From positions 1 through 8,522 of the forward strand of contig CABTAA010000060.1 of the NCBI GenBank assembly GCA_902482615.1: a DNA stretch of 8,522 nucleotides. The letters run 5' to 3'. The notes under the pieces are model-generated. The model made no database searches, was not told where the DNA came from, and saw only the letters and a list, made by a program, of their open reading frames with translations. Every line of letters begins with the position of its first letter. The stretch's first letter is position 1. Both the position numbers and the translations under genes were made by a program. Source of the stretch: an uncultured Collinsella sp. GTDB taxonomy: Bacteria; Actinomycetota; Coriobacteriia; Coriobacteriales; Coriobacteriaceae. Positions 6,611 through 8,522 of this stretch are shown in pieces.

Positions 6611-6639
6611 AGCATAAAGTATGCTTGCTGCCGCACCAA
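6611..6639 (-). promoter_or_regulatory. Tentative promoter with small inverted repeat upstream of the GntR gene
   Basis: TTGGTG (6634-6639), a 17-bp spacer and TATGCT (6611-6616) form a weak sigma-70-like pair. The -10 is one arm of a perfect 6-3-6 bp inverted repeat (AGCATA/TATGCT, 6611-6625), which could be an autoregulatory site. The predicted start would fall at the edge of the hairpin at 6571-6607, which weakens the call. Confidence 0.3.
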
Positions 6640-6690
6640 AATGTCGGGTATTTACTCATCTGACCCGAAAAACGCGCAACTACCGCGCTC

Positions 6691-7350
6691 CTAAGAAAGC
6701 GTGAGCAGCTCCGGCAGCTGGTCGATAATCTTGTCCGCGGCATCCTGGCTAAAGCCAAAGCGTTCCTCGCGCTTGGCAATGACTGTCAGGCCGGCTCGCT
6801 TGCCAGCGGTGATGCCGGGCACCGAATCCTCAACGCAGCAGCAGCGATTCGAGGGCAGCCCCAGCAGATCCAGCGCATGCAAGTAGATGTCGGGCTCGGG
6901 CTTGCTCTCCTTAAACTGCTCGCCGCTCACCACATACTCAAAGGCATCCGACAGCCCGCATGCGTTGAGCACTTCCTCGATGCTATCCATGGGAGACGAG
7001 CTGGCAAGCGCAACGCGAACGCCGCGGCGCGGCAGCTCTCGAATCGTATCCACGGCGCCCGGGTTGATCAAAGCCTGATAGTCGCGCGGACGCTTATGCG
7101 CCCAATCGTCCCAACGGGCCAACGCTTCCTCGCCAGTGAAATGCCCCTTACCGGCGCGCTCAAACCAATCGACCAACATATGCAGGAAGAACTGATGCGA
7201 GGTACCGACCTGCCCATTCAACTCCTCTTGAGTCAGGTTCAACCCAAGCTCCTTGGCAAAAGCTGCGGTCTCGCCCAGGTAGTAATACTCGGTATCGACG
7301 ATGACGCCATCCATGTCAAAGATAACGGCGTCGAACGGAAATGCGGACAC
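6691..7350 (-). CDS. HAD-superfamily subfamily IA hydrolase, beta-phosphoglucomutase-like
   Basis: Cytoplasmic phosphatase or phosphomutase of 219 residues, typical for the beta-phosphoglucomutase/GS1-type group. Motif I is IFDMDGVIVDTE (10-21; nucleophile Asp12, acid/base Asp14), the helical cap is about 22-90, motif II is ALASSSP (114-120), motif III is Lys150 in ESKPEPDIY, and motif IV is VEDSVPGI (173-180). All catalytic residues are present, so it should be active on a small sugar phosphate; the substrate is not evident. The start is a GTG at 7350, with GGGAGGG at 7355-7361. An ATG 16 codons upstream (7398) is in frame but would place the coding region through the preceding gene's terminator and lacks a ribosome site. 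It follows a Cof-type HAD gene by 63 bp. A link to the frl-like operon is not shown. Confidence 0.87.
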   Translation of the reverse strand: MSAFPFDAVIFDMDGVIVDTEYYYLGETAAFAKELGLNLTQEELNGQVGTSHQFFLHMLVDWFERAGKGHFTGEEALARWDDWAHKRPRDYQALINPGAVDTIRELPRRGVRVALASSSPMDSIEEVLNACGLSDAFEYVVSGEQFKESKPEPDIYLHALDLLGLPSNRCCCVEDSVPGITAGKRAGLTVIAKREERFGFSQDAADKIIDQLPELLTLS

Positions 7351-7354
7351 GGCA

Positions 7355-7361
7355 CCCTCCC
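7355..7361 (-). promoter_or_regulatory. Shine-Dalgarno site deciding a GTG start
   Basis: GGGAGGG on the minus strand, 4 bp before the GTG at 7350. This supports the shorter HAD protein beginning M-S-A-F-P-F over the longer in-frame ATG at 7398. Confidence 0.75.
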
Positions 7362-7365
7362 TAAC

Positions 7366-7391
7366 AAAAGGGCGCCCGCAAGCGGACGCCC
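7366..7391 (-). terminator. Rho-independent terminator after the Cof-type HAD gene
   Basis: On the minus strand GGGCGTCCGC and GCGGGCGCCC (7382-7391 and 7370-7379) pair with one G-U wobble, closed by a CTTG tetraloop, then TTTTGTT. It begins 22 bp after the Cof-type gene's stop codon and ends only about 15 bp before the next gene's GTG start, with that gene's ribosome site immediately after the T-tract. Confidence 0.8.
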
Positions 7392-7413
7392 GAACCATGC
7401 ACTATCGGCGATT

Positions 7414-8256
7414 CTAACCCAGTAGCTGGTCAAGTGCCACCGCGATACCGTCTTCATTGTTGTTGGCGGTCACCATCTGGGCCACGGCCTTGACTTCATC
7501 GACAGCGTTACCCATGGCGACGCCGGTACCAGCCCACTCGATCATGGACTTGTCGTTCTGGCCGTCGCCAAACGATACGACCTCGCTGGCATCGATGCCG
7601 AGCTTGGGCAGAGCACCCTCGAGCGCACGGGCTTTGTCGATACCGGGCGCCGTGTACTCAAAGTACCAGTCGGCCGTAAACATGCCCGAAAGCGTCTGCT
7701 TAAAGGGCGCGTACATTTCCTCGTAATGTGCCTGCAGGTAGGCCGGATCGCCCGCCGTCAGCAGCTTGTCCACGGGATAAGTGTCCACGACCTCATGCAA
7801 GCTCTCGACCTCGCGGATCTTAAGGTCGCAGGCATCGCGCTCATACTTGACGATATTCTTCTGCGAGCCGTCAGGCAGCGTGATCATGCAATGGTACGAA
7901 TCCTCGATGTGCAGATCGCGACCGAGCGAAATCATAGGGATCACGTCAAAATTACGCAGGTGATCAATCAGGCGATGCAGCTCGTCAGCCGGCATGGCCT
8001 GGTCAAAAAGGACCTCATCGGTCTGAGCGTCGACCACATGCGCGCCATTAAAGGCGACTAGCAGACCGTCATGGTTTTGAAGGTCGAGCTCCTGCGCCAG
8101 AGCATGTAGCCCCCATGCGGGACGGCCCGAAGCCAAAATGAGCTTAATGCCCGACTCCTGCGCCGCGAGCAGCTTCTCGCGCGTACGCGGGCTAATCACT
8201 TTCTGGTCGTTGGTGAGCGTACCGTCGATATCCATCGCGATGGCTTTGATTGCCAT
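7414..8256 (-). CDS. Cof-type HAD-IIB sugar phosphatase (YidA-like)
   Basis: Cytoplasmic Mg-dependent phosphatase of 280 residues, standard for Cof/YidA proteins, which dephosphorylate various sugar phosphates and sometimes cofactor intermediates. Motif I is AMDIDGTLT (7-15; nucleophile Asp9, Asp11), motif II is LASGRP (41-46; Ser43), motif III is Lys208 in APGIDKARAL, and motif IV is FGDGQNDKSM (229-238; Asp231, Asp235). The C2-type cap lies between about 85 and 195. The ATG at 8256 is chosen because GGGAGG lies 5 bp upstream (8262-8268 region); the frame stays open for 29 more codons without a ribosome site. It is followed by its own terminator, so it may be a single-gene unit. The true substrate cannot be predicted from sequence. 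Confidence 0.9.
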   Translation of the reverse strand: MAIKAIAMDIDGTLTNDQKVISPRTREKLLAAQESGIKLILASGRPAWGLHALAQELDLQNHDGLLVAFNGAHVVDAQTDEVLFDQAMPADELHRLIDHLRNFDVIPMISLGRDLHIEDSYHCMITLPDGSQKNIVKYERDACDLKIREVESLHEVVDTYPVDKLLTAGDPAYLQAHYEEMYAPFKQTLSGMFTADWYFEYTAPGIDKARALEGALPKLGIDASEVVSFGDGQNDKSMIEWAGTGVAMGNAVDEVKAVAQMVTANNNEDGIAVALDQLLG

Positions 8257-8293
8257 ATATGCCTCCCTATCATTGAATAACCTTGTCTGAGTC

Positions 8294-8299
8294 ATCATA
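8294..8299 (-). promoter_or_regulatory. Possible -10 box upstream of the Cof-type HAD gene
   Basis: TATGAT on the minus strand matches the -10 consensus at 5 of 6 positions and sits 38 bp before the ATG. No convincing -35 lies at the right distance. A small CCGTT-TGC-AACGG inverted repeat (8319-8331) lies just upstream in the 149-bp gap. Confidence 0.25.
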
Positions 8300-8405
8300 C
8301 AGAACAGCCACCGCGACTCCGTTTGCAACGGGAAAAATGTCATATTGTCCCGAACATGAACGACGTGTGGTCGTGAAGCTTTATCGCTCAGGTCAAATAC
8401 GTCTG

Positions 8406-8522
8406 TTAGCGACGCTCATCCGTCGGTGCACCCTCGACGATCGCGATGCCCGCCGATGCACCCAACGCGCTGGCGCCAGCCTCGATGAATGCGCAAGCCT
8501 CTTCGTAATTATGGATACCGCC
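8406..8522 (-). CDS. deoC: Deoxyribose-phosphate aldolase, C-terminal fragment at window edge
   Basis: The last 38 residues and TAA stop of a class I aldolase that splits 2-deoxyribose 5-phosphate into glyceraldehyde 3-phosphate and acetaldehyde in deoxynucleoside breakdown. The frame is open to the edge and reads GGIHNYEEACAFIEAGASAL followed by GASAGIAIVEG. These match the end of the DeoC barrel: the GGIR(T)xEDA strand-helix and the phosphate-binding GxSxGxxIV motif of the last strand. The first residue here is at the window boundary, so roughly 180 N-terminal residues lie outside. The short tail APTDERR is normal. A 149-bp gap separates it from the Cof-type phosphatase, with no strong terminator seen, only a 5-bp stem at 8360-8374. 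Confidence 0.85.
   Translation of the reverse strand, partial: GGIHNYEEACAFIEAGASALGASAGIAIVEGAPTDERR

Noticed and set aside
6668..6688. Second terminator right after the HAD stop
   Set aside because: Only a 4-bp GCGC stem before TTTTT; the hairpin at 6571-6607 is far stronger.
1..8522. tRNA, rRNA, CRISPR array, insertion sequence or prophage signals
   Set aside because: No cloverleaf, spaced direct repeats, transposase motifs or terminal inverted repeats were seen; the window is densely filled with ordinary metabolic genes.

Overview
The window is about 8.5 kb of moderately GC-rich bacterial DNA in which every supported gene lies on the minus strand, so transcription runs from high to low coordinates. 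Strong purine-rich ribosome binding sites, tight gene packing, codon use and protein character suggest a gut Actinobacterium of the Coriobacteriia, most like Collinsella. That taxonomic call is an inference from the look of the sequence, not from a database match.

Right part (8522 to 6691): the C-terminal 38 residues of a deoxyribose-phosphate aldolase (DeoC), then a Cof-type HAD-IIB phosphatase with its own terminator, then a beta-phosphoglucomutase-like HAD hydrolase that starts with GTG directly after that terminator. Centre (6690 to 5579): a GntR/HutC-type regulator with a UTRA effector domain, flanked by hairpin terminators, followed by a 218-bp control region. This region holds an extended -10 promoter and a perfect 10-3-10 bp inverted repeat just downstream of the predicted start of transcription.

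Left part (5578 to 1): a compact five-gene operon in the order YfcC-family transporter, amidohydrolase family 3 protein, FrlC-like sugar epimerase/isomerase, FrlB-like SIS-domain deglycase, and FrlD-like PfkB kinase (cut by the window edge). Gaps between genes are 9, 1, 61 and 14 bp. The kinase, deglycase, epimerase and GntR regulator are the set found in the E. coli fructoselysine (frl) operon. The inferred pathway is: import of an Amadori product (fructose-amino acid) by the YfcC-type carrier; optional epimerisation of a psicose-type isomer by FrlC; phosphorylation at C6 by FrlD; cleavage by FrlB to glucose 6-phosphate plus the free amino acid.

Two things differ from the E. coli locus. The carrier is YfcC/DcuC-type instead of an APC-type FrlA. 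There is also an added amidohydrolase whose usual N-terminal HxH metal motif reads H-T-F. These make the locus a variant Amadori-product system whose exact substrate cannot be settled from sequence alone.
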